64,000 nucleotides of DNA. It comes from Petrosia ficiformis. Taxonomy: Eukaryota; Porifera; Demospongiae; Haplosclerida; Petrosiidae. The translations under genes were made by a program, and so were the position numbers. Location: positions 12,295,309 to 12,359,308 of the forward strand of contig OX345636.1 in the NCBI GenBank assembly GCA_947044365.1, read 5' to 3'. Below, piece by piece: positions 1 through 13,500 of this stretch (position 1 is its first letter; each line of letters starts with the position of its first letter). Below the pieces are notes generated by a model. The model was not told the DNA's origin, ran no database searches, and saw nothing but the letters and a program-made list of their open reading frames with translations.

Positions 1-1050
1 TGCAAACAACCACATGTGACCATTGATGTGTCGGAAAATGGAGTCCAGTGACAATATACAGCTTTTGGCCTTTTGCCATGAAAAGGAGCAAAAACTTTTT
101 CGTTTGGAATCACTCAAGCAAGGAAGGAAAGCTACATGTAATAAGAAAGCGAACATACATGTCCTAATAATTTCACTTGTACTATACTAACATATGGAAT
201 CATCTGGAATCATCTGGAAGAAGCACACCACACAGACAGGAGTTTCATCAGGCTAAATCTAATGGGGCTACTGGGCATACTGTGAACAGTGAAAGGTTTT
301 GCCTTCTCCCAGAAAATGTAAGTACAGTATGTGCCCTTCTCTATGCAAAATTGCTGACCCACCAGACAGGGATGGACTGTGTCATAGCTGATTCATGTAC
401 ATGTACTTTGATTCCCGGTATCGAGTACTGCTCCAGAATCAAAACCAATGCTACTATGCCTTTTTTGTGAGCATATTAGTTTACATCACACCTTACACTA
501 ACACCTGTATATATTCTTAATGATAAGGTTGACCTAATGACCCACCTTTAACCTTAGACTTTATGACCTTCGCTACAGCTGCACATATACATGTACATCA
601 GTGTTTTTGATAAGCTCATATGGCGCACAATTGGCCCAAGGAGAACAGTTCTCTCTTTTGGCCAGATTTATTGGAGTATGCAAATGCTTTTTTGTTTTTG
701 TATATCATAATCGAAAATCGTGATTATTTACCATCAATAATCGTGATAGGAAAAAAAATCATAATCGCTCAGTAGGAAGAGTAGATAATCAAAATTATAA
801 CTATAATAGGCTGTTGTGTTTCAGGGATATGATAAAGTCAACCATGATTACTGAATGCTGGACAACACAATCATAGGGATACTTTTTTTTTCTCTATGTA
901 CATGTATCTTGTTTTTACTTGTAGAGCTAGTAAAACTCATGATACAGAATAGTAATTATACTCAGTAATTAGTGTTCTGTACAATTATTGTCATGCATTG
1001 TCACTTTAAAAATATATTATTCCAAAGAACAGAATAACTCCATAGAAAAA
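1..1050. other. Mostly non-coding left edge
   Basis: No convincing complete gene is visible. Around 700-780 there are AT-rich ATAATCG-type direct and inverted motifs, and 780-900 is a reverse-oriented fragment of dispersed family B (AATCATAGGGATAC end). A possible CWF19L1 exon near 217-318 is listed separately. Confidence 0.5.
217..318 (+). CDS. Weak candidate upstream exon of CWF19L1
   Basis: A short open stretch ends in a strong splice donor (GAAAAT followed by gtaagt at 319) and its last residues (LLPEN) could precede the conserved TYLG motif of CWF19L1-family N-terminal domains; GATGHTV vaguely resembles the LGANNQETV region of the vertebrate protein. Possible acceptors are CACACAG or CATCAG upstream, so the left border is uncertain. 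No partner exon was found between here and 4390, so this is only a suggestion. It fits the direction and order of the downstream gene and nothing else in the window would supply that part of the protein. Confidence 0.2.
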
Positions 1051-1054
1051 CAAG

Positions 1055-1575
1055 TGTATATAGAGAAAAAAACATCCCTATATTTGCTTTGTGATGACTA
1101 TGTATTAAGCATTGCTGATGGCACTAGTGTCTCTACCTTTCTGTGTACTCCTGGGGCCTGAAGACGTAAGTGTAAGCCTAATTGCAGTCTAAATACACAG
1201 ATGTCTGATGAACTGACTGAGGTACTCCTTCAAGGTTCTAAATGATGACTTCCTCGTGTCTGAAACTCAACAACTTATCATACTTGTTAAAGATTCTTGC
1301 ATAATATCTATACTGTTTCTCTGCTATATACAACAGTTATTAGCAGTTTTACATCCTTTCTGAATCTTCCTGGCTGGTCTGTAGCTCAAACGCGCGTTCT
1401 TTTACGCGCCACGCCCATTAATTGACCGAGCCCCCGGGAATGACGCAACTTCCTTAACTACGTATACAACGCATAGTCGCGCAAGTGACACAAGAATATA
1501 TATATTATATATACATGTATATACATTAAACCCCGTGGAAAGCAATTATAGGGATGGCCCTATGGGCCATAAAAA
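1055..1575 (+). repeat. Dispersed family B, long copy B1
   Basis: This copy starts at AACAAGTGTATATAGAG and ends at GGGCCATAAAAA, with an internal GC-rich stretch (ACGCGCCACGCCCATTAATT) and a (TA)n tract before CCCCGTGGAAAGCAAT. It is nearly identical to 37070-37605, differing by a few substitutions, a 4-bp insertion and (TA)n length, so this subfamily moved or was copied recently. It has no ORF and is presumably a non-autonomous DNA element. Confidence 0.75.
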
Positions 1576-1706
1576 GGAAAGGTTCAAATTTATAATAACA
1601 GTTCCTATAAATTTACATGCCTAGTGTGTGTGTGAATATACTAAGAATGATATTTATTAATTATTATTGTTCTCTTGGGAAAATGAACGACTGTTACATA
1701 CAGGCA

Positions 1707-2513
1707 TTAGCAAAGGTAGATTTTCCTGCCTAAAAAATCTGACACCCACAATGTGCCATCTGGAGCAACTACAGCATCACCAACTCCCTTGTAACCAGTG
1801 AGTTTAAGGACTTCACTTCCATCATTGTTGACAATATGAACACTTCCTGGATCACTTCGATCTGAAATGTACATGTTGTCATTGGAATCTACAAACAAAC
1901 CCTCAGCATGTGATACATTAGGGGCTGGAATCGTTTTAACAAGTCTACCACACTTGGTATAGACGTAAACAGTATGACCATAGAAATCTGGAACACGAAT
2001 GAAGTCATTTGAATCAAACTGGATTTTACGAGGGTATGTACCAATTCCAGTAATTTCACGTTTGAAAGAAAAGTCACTCCCATAAACATTAATCTTTCCT
2101 GTAGTCCATTCACCAATATAGAAATTCCCATCACAGTCAATTGCAATACTAATAGGTTGAGGTGGATTGAGTACAGTGCCGAGTAGCTGACCACTTTTTG
2201 TATACTTATAAACCTTGTTATTTCGAAAATCTGTAATAAAGAGATAGTCATCTTTGAATGCTATATCACAAGGGTAACCTCCTGGTTGAAATGACGTAAT
2301 GAAATTTCCATTTTTGTCATAATGGTAGACATATCCTCCATCTTTGTGGTCGGGGACAAATGCAGAACCATTACTGTCAAATCGAATGTAAAATGGACGT
2401 GTAGCACCTGTAGTAATAATTTTCTTAGGTGTAGCCTGCAGAGAAGTACTATTCACTTCAATCAGCAACCCCAACACACTGGCTATCACTATAATCACAG
2501 GTGATATACGCAT
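1707..2513 (-). CDS. Secreted NHL-repeat beta-propeller protein
   Basis: A single-exon 268-residue protein. Residues 1-27 form a signal peptide (hydrophobic IIVIASVLGLLIEV followed by small residues), so the product is probably secreted or luminal. The rest is about six NHL-type blades, each with the pattern D-x-(N/D)-G-N-x-Y-I-x-(D/E) followed by a V/I-x-x-Y/F and G: examples are FRNNKVYKYTKSG, IDCDGNFYIGE and VAPDGTLWVSDF. Such propellers bind proteins or ligands; no RING, B-box or other catalytic domain accompanies it, so this is not a TRIM-type protein. The start is chosen because it directly precedes the signal peptide and lies about 55 bp downstream of a TATA box. A decayed paralogue lies at 50273-50735 (+). 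The ligand and role are unknown. Confidence 0.85.
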   Translation of the reverse strand: MRISPVIIVIASVLGLLIEVNSTSLQATPKKIITTGATRPFYIRFDSNGSAFVPDHKDGGYVYHYDKNGNFITSFQPGGYPCDIAFKDDYLFITDFRNNKVYKYTKSGQLLGTVLNPPQPISIAIDCDGNFYIGEWTTGKINVYGSDFSFKREITGIGTYPRKIQFDSNDFIRVPDFYGHTVYVYTKCGRLVKTIPAPNVSHAEGLFVDSNDNMYISDRSDPGSVHIVNNDGSEVLKLTGYKGVGDAVVAPDGTLWVSDFLGRKIYLC

Positions 2514-2566
2514 CGTGTCTTGATTGATTTATAATTGTCTGTAGAAGTTAAGGCTTAGAATCACTG

Positions 2567-2575
2567 CTTTTATAT
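2567..2575 (-). promoter_or_regulatory. TATA box of the NHL gene
   Basis: Read on the - strand this is GATATAAAAG, about 55 bp upstream of the ATG at 2513. The same box, with the following GCAGTGAT and a similar 5' leader (ACAGACAATT.TAAATCAATCA), precedes the NHL pseudogene at 50273, showing that the promoter was duplicated with the gene. Confidence 0.6.
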
Positions 2576-2639
2576 CACTGTAAAACTAATTAGTTGTTTT
2601 AACCATTCACTTGGGTACATGAATTGCGTGTGACAACTG

Positions 2640-3070
2640 CTAACGAGTCAAGCTACTTTCTCAAGAGAATGTTATTAGATCTTTTATACAATAATAGTAA
2701 GAACATGTAAACTGTATTTACTAATAGTATCAGTCAGGTTACTTTGTGTATATTCTTGAGGGAATGTTATTAGTTCATTTATAAATTAATAGTAGGAATA
2801 TGTAAACTGTATTTACTAATAGCATCAGTCAGGTTACGTTTGTTTTAAATATAAAAATTATTCTTAAAGGAATGTTATTAGTTCTTCTATAAATTAATAG
2901 TAGGACTGCTAACGAGTCAAGCTACTCTCTCATAAGTCTTAGAATGTTATTAGATCTTTTATAAATTAATAGTAGAAACATGCAAACTGTATTTACTAAT
3001 AGTATCCTCAGCTACTCTGTGTACGTTCTTAAAGGAATATTATTAGTTCATTTATAAATGAATAGTAGGA
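2640..3070. repeat. Imperfect minisatellite upstream of NHL gene
   Basis: Four to five imperfect units of about 70-110 bp share GAATGTTATTAG, TATAAATTAATAGTAG, AAACTGTATTTACTAATAG and CAGTCAGGTTAC. They lie immediately upstream of the NHL promoter and could affect its expression, though that is speculation. The array ends at the start of the family B palindrome. Confidence 0.7.
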
Positions 3071-3072
3071 AT

Positions 3073-3415
3073 AAACAAGATATATAGAGAAAAAAGTATC
3101 CCTATGACTGCTTTGTAGGATTCAATAATCATGACTAACTTTATCATGCCTGAAACACAACAGCCTATTATAGTTATTATTTTGATTATCTACTCTGTTT
3201 ACCTTTTAGAGAACCTTGTAGAACTTTAGGAATATATTTCAGGTAGAATAGCTAGCTATTAGTTCCAGTTTCTACATAAGCTACACAGTTTTCTTTTTGC
3301 TGTCTGTAGAGCTTGAATGTGCGTTTTTTTATGCAACAAGCCCATTAATTGACTGAACCCCCCAGAATGACACAACTTAACTACGTATACAACGCATACT
3401 CGCATAAGTGACAGA

Positions 3416-3464
<49 letters not shown>

Positions 3465-4262
3465 ATACTTCGAACCCTTGGGAAAGCAATCATAGAGATG
3501 GCCCTGCAGGCTATAAAAAATTCAATAAAAAATGAAAGAAGATGTAGGGATGTGAAAACCCAAAACGTATGTGAACAAGATCGGGATAAAGGAGGTTAAC
3601 GTAGGACCCAAAATTAAACAAACCACTCCCATATAACCCTACATACATGTACATGTACATGTAAGTACAGTTCTTTGTCTTTTGCTTTACATAAAATGGT
3701 GTACTTATGTAGGGTTATATGGAGGTGGTTTGTTTAATTTTGAGTCCTATGTTAACCTCCTGTGTTAGTACCATTCCAAACTTGTTTGCATTCATTTCGG
3801 GTTTTGACATCCCTACTTTTTTAATTGAAAGTGTTTTTATGGCCCGTAGGGGCATCCCTATGATTGCTTTCCCACGGGTTCGAACTATATATATGTATAA
3901 TATATATATATATTCTTGTGTCACTTACGCAAGTATGCGTTGTATACGTAGTTAAGGAAGTTACGTCATTCCCGGGGGCTTGGTCAATTAATGGGCGTGG
4001 CGCGTAAAAGAACGCGCGCTCAAGCTCTACACACCAGCAGAAAGACAGCTGTATAACTTACGTAGAAACTAGAACTAATAGCTAGCTATTCTACCTGAAA
4101 TATATTCTTAAAGTTCTACAAGGTTCTTTAAAAGGTAAAGAGAGTAGATAATGCAAATATTAGGCTGTTGTGTTTCAGGCATGATAAAGTCAGCCATGAT
4201 TACTGAATGCTGGACACCATAAAGCAATCATAGGGATACTTTTTTCTCTATATACACTTGTT
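3073..4262. repeat. Inverted pair of family B: 1.2-kb palindrome (B2)
   Basis: Two family B units face each other. The left unit opens with AACAAGATATATAGAG at 3073 and the right closes with its complement near 4262; both contain the GCGCC.CCCATTAATTGA and CGTATACAACGCAT segments and (TA)n. The centre (3514-3648 against 3697-3845) is a second inverted pair containing CCATATAACCCTACATA and AACCCAAAA. Together they form a long imperfect palindrome, as in fold-back or long-TIR non-autonomous transposons. The right end stops about 130 bp before the first placed CWF19L1 exon. Confidence 0.7.
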
Positions 4263-4389
4263 ATAATATAGTATCGTCCACAAACATTTTTGTGTAAATG
4301 TTTGTTTTCTAATCACACATTACACAGTGACGTGTGGCAAGGTTTCTGCTCTGCAAATGTGTTATCTTTACTTTCCATTTATTCTTCAG

Positions 4390-4518
4390 CGTTCTCATTT
4401 CACACAAGAAGATATCAAATGTTTGTCACAATATTCAGATAATGATGACTTTCAAGGAGTTGATATGCTGTTATCTTCTGAATGGCCTCAAGGAGTTACC
4501 AATCATGCTATATCGCCA
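4390..4518 (+). CDS. CWF19L1: CWF19L1 exon a
   Basis: Phase 0 to 0, 43 codons. It contains FTQEDIKCL and [16 protein letters not shown], matching the family's GVDILLTSPWPKCV motif. The acceptor is ATTCTTCAG and the donor CCAgtaagt. Confidence 0.85.
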
Positions 4519-7500
4519 GTAAGTGTTGTGTATCACATGATTATCAGATGGCATTGAATAAAATTACCGTATACATGTACATGTATATGGATATACTGAT
4601 GGTAGTAAATATTGATGGTTTGCTGTTCACAATGACCATTTAAGAATTAAATTTTGATGCTTAGCAATTAAATTTCTTTATGTGGGCATGACTGAGCATG
4701 TACGTTTTACATTTTACAATATATAGCTGTTCCGTTTTGAATTTTATCACTGGAAGTACTTGGTAGCGGCAAATAAGTGCTGAGAAATGGAGACTGTTGG
4801 ACACATTCCATGGAAGATATCACATGGTTGTCTATTTTTCTCAGTAGGGAAAACATTTAGAATGATACAACTTCCTTAACTACATGTACAATGCATAGTC
4901 ACACATGTGACACAAGCACATTTAACCCCATGGAAAGCAATCATAGTGACACTATTTTATTGTTTTTAGGAAGGATTGGATACCAAAACCTATGGATCAT
5001 CATCTGTGTCACGTTTGGCTGCTAGACTTCGACCACGTTATCATTTCTCTGCCAAAATAGAACTCTTCTATGAGAGAACACCTTACAGGTATTACCTCAA
5101 GTGTTTATGTGTCAGTTTAATACATTGTACATTTTGTGACAAATCTTTAATTTATTCTGATAATTAAAGATTCAAAATTGTTTTGGGCTATTAATTCTTT
5201 TGTATTGTTTTCGGAAACCAAACGTGAAATAATTACCTGTAGAGAAGTAATAGACCTTTTTCCCTGTTCATGATATTCTTATCACGATGAATGTACCAGG
5301 ATTCCATTAGACATCGATGTTGTGTGAAAAGATGGTGATCTAAAATGGTTGTGTTATCCCAGTCAATATGGTGGTCTACAGAGAGAACAGGTTCTGCCAG
5401 GGGGCTTGTGTCAGTATCCAAGGTACAGACAGTTCGTTAGTGTTCCTTCAACTGTACTAGTATACATGTACATGTATACTAGAGTTGGGACAAAGGTTGA
5501 AACACAACATTTGAAGCAAAAATAAACAAAGTTTCGAAAGTTTGCACTTGTTTTTATGAATATTACTGTTACATGTATTTTAATTGACTATAAAAAGCAT
5601 CCAAGATTATTTTTTTATAATGAGTACTAGTCTCATTCCTGTTGCTGTTATTGTGTTAGATTACGTATGTCCATGTATATTAAAGGGAGCACGACAACAA
5701 AGCTTCAAAGGCAGAAATTTAGCTTCAAAAGTATACCAAATAAACTTTTAACCATGCATGAAGAGATCAAGCTTTTGAATATACATGTATAATTATGTGC
5801 ATGTACATGTAAGTTTGTGTCAAATTGGTGAAATACGTATATGTATATATATTTTAAAAATGTGAACATTCATAAATACAACATGGATTTCTGTTTTAAA
5901 TAAGCAAATACAGCACAGATTAACATAACTATATATTAAGATCATAAAGAATAATAATCTTACAAAAACTTAACATACAACTGTTAGTAATCACAACTGT
6001 AATTTTAATAATAATACATGTATAATTATAGTATTTTAATAACTAATCACAACTGTTATTTTAATAACTACATGTAATTACAACTGTTAGTTTGTACATG
6101 ACTACATGTAGTTACTATTGCATCACTACATCTTGCGATTACGTGTATAAGTGCACCCATTAAACCATGTCAGGAATGAAATGCACCATTTTAGTTTTCC
6201 AAAGAAACACAAAATTATTAATAAGGCATTGATTATAAGCCCTGACGTTAATAATAAAATCATTATCAATACTGCGGTAATGAGTGTGTGAATATTAATA
6301 AGTAAGGTAATTGTGATTAAGAAATAAATGAAACCGAATGAAAAGTTATCTTGTCCATATTGATAGCCCAAGTCATGCACTTCTTTAATGCTAAATATAA
6401 GAAAAGTAAGGACAACTGAATACCCAGTACAGAGGATTGCTGAGGGAATATTGAACACCGGATAAAATAATTGATAACACCAATGTGGTTCCTTGTCCTT
6501 TGGTAAAGCATCGATTCCATCCAAAAAGTTATATAAACCATCCACTGCTTTACCTTTTTCCATATTTTTTTTAACAAGTCGATTCCATATTGTCTTAATG
6601 AATTCAATGAAAAACCGTTTCATGAAAGGATATGCAGGAACAAAAAACATTATAACTCCAAAAAGTGGAATGAAGTAACCGACAATAGTCAGATACCAAA
6701 ATATGCCATCGACACAAGGATATATAAACTGTTCTGTTTCATTTAAGGTTAGATTTAATATAATACGCAAAGAGCCACTCTTAATACTAGTTAAGCTATA
6801 TAAAAAACGGACACATGATCCATTAGCAATAACGTCTTCCGTTTCATTAAGGGCGTTGATATATAAATTTAAATGGTAAAACCGGCCAATTGTTATCATA
6901 ATACATACTTGAATTATCATTAAAGCAAGTGAATACCCTATGAATAACACATGCCATGTAGCACCTTGGAAAAACTTTAAAGTGTGGCGTGTCTCACCAA
7001 ATCGTAATTTTTGAATATAATATAGTGAAAAGCCCAATAATTGGATTCGTAGCAAATATACTGTCACAAACTTCTGAATGACAGAGAAAAGAAACGATAA
7101 AATGGGTAATGGATGCTTAACAAGAATATAAACCCATTGTATGTTGCTGGCTATTTTGTCATTAGTCTCATATTTTACAACTATTTGAATCACGCTAAAA
7201 ATAGATGCTAATACTAGCGGATAGTACATCATTTCTGATAAAAATAGTCGAAGTGCATCTATGATCGAGGTCACCGAGTTTGGACAAAACTTGCATCGCT
7301 CCTGAAACCATCTTGCTTTAACCATGTCTTCAGAATTTATTAGCTTATCTTTCAAAGTATTGCTTCGTTCTCTCTGAATTTCAATCTGTTCATCCACGTA
7401 CTCTTTCACAATCATACGTGATGATCGCAGTGCCTTAATGCAGCCTGTTTTGAGACTCTTCATACTGCAATTCTGTAGTGAATTTCTATCACAACTCGGA

Positions 7501-10500
7501 AGAATGGCTTTGCATTTATTTTTGTGATAACCGCACCACTGAATCCAGGTATTGAATGTTTTGCATTTTCGAACTTCAAAATGGATGAAAGTACTTAAAG
7601 AAGTAAATGCAAGTGCAAATATGGCCACAACTAGTTTAAAAATCAAAAGGAAGTGTGTAGCTGAGCCTATGTTGTCATTTATAGCTAGAATAGAATGAAA
7701 ATCATTATTAACCCCATTGCTATCATTACTACTGTTCTTGCTTTTGCTTTCATTAAGAAACTTTGCAAATTCTAATGAATTAACTATGACGATTGCGATA
7801 GCTAGAAGGAATGAAATGATTACAATACTATCTTTAACTGTGTATTTCAATGGCGTACCTGAATAAACTCCATGTAGAAATCCTGACAGACCCAGTGAGT
7901 AGGCTCGTTTTATTGGGCGAGGTAGTTCTGTTCTTTGGCAACATATTTTTGATGTATTCTCATTATTACTTTCACTTTTTTCTTTATGTATCAATTTTCT
8001 AGCCTCTAAAATTATGAATTCCTCTGTAGTTAATTCAACTGGTGCCTTAATACAGCAACACCTTTGAAGATTTGACTCATTTTCCTGAGAACTCGACTCG
8101 TTTTCCTCATCTGGAAGAATTGACCCGTGTTCCTCATCTGTGAACTGTCTGTACCCTGTTTCTGAAGCAAATACCGATACCATACTAAACTTAAAACTCC
8201 ACCAACTCAATAATGATAATACTTTATAATTATAGCAAAATCATCAACTGCTCTCTCTATTTATATACGGTTATGTTTATACGTGTACGTACATACTTGT
8301 GTGTACATTTTAACTATTATATGTATTTTGTATTATATATAATTATTATACAATGTACATGTATATTATAATATAATAATAGTTATATATACTAATTATA
8401 CAGGTACATGTAATACATGTAATACATGTATATCATTATTCAAAGATTTATATGATTATAATATTATATACTTACATTATCTTTTCTACAATCATTATCC
8501 ATATCTACACTAACATGTGAATAGAGAAACAACAATTCTTGGAATTATCATTGTAATAGCACATTTCATTACAATGAATATTATTAAAAAGTGCCAGCGA
8601 AGGAAAGGTGTTAATGCATACAAAAACTATATTATATAATTATAATATTACACAAACAAATTGTATTAAACAATAATTCATTACACACATTATGTATAAG
8701 TAGTGCACATATGTATTAAGGCTGTGATGAAGGCTGGGAAACAGCTTTCAAATCATCATTGGCAAAAGCAAACGAAGGTTCGAAGCTTTGCATGTGATTT
8801 TATCAATGTTGCTTTTACCTTGACTGGTTATAGAAAGCCTCCAAAATTGGATTATTACTTTTCAATGAGTACTGTCCTGTTGCTGAACTACATGTAATAA
8901 GAAGACAAAAACAGCCAGCAGCAACACAACCTAAACTTTCCTGGAACACACCCACATTATTAACCACACATTTAGATTGTATAAGTGTGCATGTACAAAC
9001 ACTAAAGTGGGCTTGTAACGAAGCTTCAAAGGGAGGCATTTAGCTTCGAATATGCAGCAAACGAAAGAAGGTTTGAACCTCTGTTCTCAATAGCTGCTTT
9101 CTACCAACAAATGAAGAATGGTTTTAATATTCACGGCCTTCTTAAAAGGTCTTCTGTCCAACTAAGTAAGCTAAAATCTTTAGCTTTTTGAAATCCAAAA
9201 GTTACACAGCTGACAAAGATAGATGTGGGTGTTGCCCTCGAGAGCAAAACACTCGCGCTATCGATCACCTTCCTGTCTTTTTGCAACTGAAGAAGAGTAC
9301 CACATGGCTTTCTTGTTATTTCTTCTATCCAACACAGTAATAGCTATAATTGCTTAGATACTGTATTCAAGGTCTTGGAAACATTAATTAAACTGTTTCC
9401 GCGGTAGTTCTATTGCTCGTAGAAACCTCGAATACAGTATCTAACCTATATATAAACCCAAAGCAGCTAAATGTACTTGATACTAATAAACAATATCAAA
9501 ACATACTTGTTCATAGTTTCCATGTCACACTTTGTTGACAATGACTTTGCATGTTAAATTGAGCAGTAGCAGGGAACACATCAATAATGAGATTATTAGT
9601 AGTATTTGTTTATAGCCTGTTTATAGCCTGTTTATGTCATGTGACAGTTTCCCATGGTTTCTATCCTGTAACATGTACATCAGCAATGTGAGAGTGTGTT
9701 CCTAGCCCTAATACATATAGCTGCTTTCCTTCACTGACACTTATTAGTAATATTCATTTTTAATTAAATGAGGAATAATTCCAAGAATTATTGTTTCTCT
9801 ATTCACATGATAGTGTAGAATTGTAGATAATGATTGTAATAATTCTGGGAAAGTTTATTATTATAAGAACTACACCTACATACACAATCATAAACTGTGA
9901 ATTCCTGTAGCACAATAGTAAAGCCTACTCAATACTATTGTACAGTAGTGTATTAGCAAACAGTATAATACGTTACATACATGTATATATGTATATATAT
10001 ATATACACACATGTATGTAGTACAAGAAAGTGTTGTACAATAGTTAGGGTACAGTACAGTACAGTACAGTACAGTACATGGAGTTTGTACATGTGCCTGC
10101 ATTTTACGTGTATATAGTACATACATGTAAATCTATGTACTTTAGTAGTTAATATACAGTACTATTTTGTACTATACATATAAAAGTAACTGTTACCGTT
10201 TTATGATGTTTTATTATTAATAGAACAAGAGACATAATTATCAGCTGCCATTTGATTATGAATTTGAAATGATGTTTATTATTGAATGCAAAATTTAACT
10301 ATACTGTCTGTGTCCGATATCTGATATTTTTATGGTCTGTAAGGTCATCTCTTTCCCATGTGGTTAATTGTGTTGTATATGTACATTGTAGTTAACACTT
10401 AGAAGATTGATGTAGCAAACTGAGCATTTTTTTCTCACAATTCCTCCCATTTCCAACACTAGTGACTCTACTGCAAATACATGTATGTCAGCCACCATTA

Positions 10501-13500
10501 ACTTTCTGTATCCCAAACTTGACTCCTTTTTCCGACATGGAGTACTAAAGAACTCATCTATCTGTGACCTTTGACCCCTATGCACTTTGGAGTGCATTCC
10601 TAGCATGACAAATCCCTTTTTGTTTTGTTTGCCCCCATTGCTAACTTGCTATCAAAAGAGAGATAACACTGCATTTGATTTAGTCCTACGAAGTGTTTGG
10701 GAACTTTTGAGTCCCAGTAAGCAAGTTGCTAGAAGTAAGGGTTAATTAAGGAATTTCCATAATTATGTTTAAGCTGTTCTACTGAGTACTAAATAACATT
10801 CAGCCTTGGCCAGTTTCTGGATAAAAACTAATTTGGCTGGTTAAACGTCCGTGAGTATTGACCACTCTAGATATAATATCATTGTATACTTGTATAGTAT
10901 TTGGAAATATTCAAAAGCACTCACCGTTAATTAACCAACCCTTAAGTAAAGAATATTACAACTCTTTAACATTAGAGCTGGGTGATACTGTGATAGTGAA
11001 ATTTTTAACTATCACAATAGTTAATAAATACTTGAGTGACAATGAATACTAACTATAATAATAGTTAATAGATACTTGAGTGACAATGAATACTAACTAT
11101 CATAATAGTTAATAGATACTTGAGGGACAGTGAATACTAACTATCATAGTAGTTAATAGATACTTGAGTGACAATGAATACTAACTATCATAATAGTTAA
11201 TAGATACTTGAGTGACAATGAATACTAACTATCATAATAGTTAATAGATACTTGAGTGACAATGAATACTAACTATCATAATAGTGAAACTTAAATTTGA
11301 ATACAGATACTGAGTTTTTTCCACCTGTGGCAGTGAAACCAAATACTCCCGTGCATCACTGTTAGAGCCCTCCAACAGAAACACTTGCAGCTCTTTGTCA
11401 AGATCGATCTTACGAGAAATATTCCTCGCCATCTTCGCATGTTTTTTTCACATGAATGTGGGTATATTGAGGCGAGACAATGTCAAATACACATGCCGTA
11501 ACCAAATGTCCACTATTACAATAATAGTTTTTAGCTATCTCTGTCGTGATAGTAACACTGAAGATAATGATACTCACACTATCGCTACTATCGCCCAGAT
11601 ACCAAAATTATGTATTGTTGGCTGCAAGAAAGCAGCAAGGCAAGTGTTTGAAAATGCAGTAGTCTGTGTAGCATCTTTTTGATTTCCATCGCTTATGATT
11701 TTGGATTAGCTTTCTGCCGGTCTGCTATAGCTCAATCATGTATTGCTTTTTGTGCCATTCAGTTAATTCACCAACTCCAAAAGAATGATACAACTCTTTA
11801 ACTACATATACATGTACAATACATATATGACACAAGCGTAATTTACATGTACATGTATATATGTACTGTTCAAAGCTGTAGAAAAGCTATCATAGGGATG
11901 ACCCTGCAGGCCATAAAAAGAAATTCTGTTTGTTTACCCAGTATATTTCATGCATTTATAGGAATCATGAAGTGCTTTCGAGTGAACAAAAACATGTAAC
12001 AAGATTTATAGCTCTTGCTAATGTTGGTAATCCTGACAAGAAGAAACGGGTGAGAGAATGTACTGTACATATCACATATTATATATACATGGAACTACAT
12101 GTACACGTATGATATTCAGGGTAGGGCTGGGGAAAAAGTTCATATGAAGTGTGCATCCTTTAGAGAGGTGGGGCCTGGGTATATGCCCTCAGAAAACTGT
12201 TGAAAAATAACTTTTCTGAGATTGAATCTAGTGAGTTTGTAAACTGCACGTTATTTCCATCTGCCAATTATAAATGTGTTTTAAGGTAACTATGACATCA
12301 TATGTTTTTTTTAAATTGTAAGGGTTGGTAGAGATCCAAATCTAAAGAATGTTATGACTAAACGTGGATGGGTAATTCGATACATGTTCAAATGAGTTGC
12401 ACATATTCAATTACTCAACACTATTCATGGCACCAGTATAATTACGTTACTGATCATGTCTAGTAATATAATTGTGTCTGAAATTTAGAAAGTGATTGTA
12501 ACTAAGTAAACAAATAGTGTGGGTTAAAATTACGTCCATTCCATGAATTCTAGCTAGTATAAATTGGTATAATATCATAGTTTATAATGTAGTATGTATG
12601 AAACATTAGTGACAGGATTGAAGTATTAATAACCACCTACAGTGTACATGTAAGATATAATTACTTAGCATAAAAACTCTCATGCTAGTCACTTAATATA
12701 TGAAGTTTGAGTTAGCCTGTAATTACTTTGTTTGTTAGTGATATTACAAACACTCTTCTATTCATCAAACAAACGTCAAATAGAATCAATGTGGAAATGT
12801 ATTTTTTCCAAAATTAAGTTTACATGTAAGTTGTTAAACAAAACATTAAGATTATATATAAAATTGCACGAAGTATAAATACATAATATTATATAATGCA
12901 TTGGGGAAGGAATCAAAAAAATAAAAACATAACAAAAAAGAAACCTACCATTTCATTACAAAATTAAGTTATGATAAAAAATATTTATGACCTTCCTTGA
13001 GCAATCAAAAGAAAAGTAGGAACAAGAGCTCGTTTTATATCTTCTGAAAATCTAATCTCATGTGTGTAAGTTGTCATTCTTGCTGAGAGCTGTTGAAGTG
13101 CAAGAGCTGCTTGTAGCTGAGAATCAGGAATCTTTCCAACAAACTGGCTAAATGTTGGCCTAGGTAAACCTCTACAGATATCAGAACATTCGTGTATGAG
13201 AAAGAACATGGCCATACCTTCGATTCCTGTGTCTGTTACACCATAATCCCCACCAATTGACATTATAGCAGGATCGGTTAGTTTGTAAGTGTTTCCTGGT
13301 TGTTTAACACCTTGTAGATCGCTAACCATTTCTTGACCCTTGGTATAAACCCAGCTCCAATGCATAAAAGAAGCTAGAGTGTAATCAACCCCTCTAGCCT
13401 CCTTTGAAACATAGCCATAGTTATTACACCACTTCATGAAACTTCCTTCAAGATATTCTTCAACTACAACATACTCATTTAGTCGAGCTCCTTTAGGAGC

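Noticed and set aside
3259..3489. Small frames with YIYIYIY runs (also at 3408, 26077, 35313 and 39108)
   Set aside because: They are translations of (TA)n tracts.
10364..10606. 80-residue - strand frame with [12 protein letters not shown] and CSVC
   Set aside because: No family recognised, no partner frames and no conserved start; possibly a transposase scrap, too weak to annotate as a gene.
11000..11290. CRISPR array
   Set aside because: The 44-bp units follow each other directly with no unique spacers and the setting is eukaryotic; it is a minisatellite.
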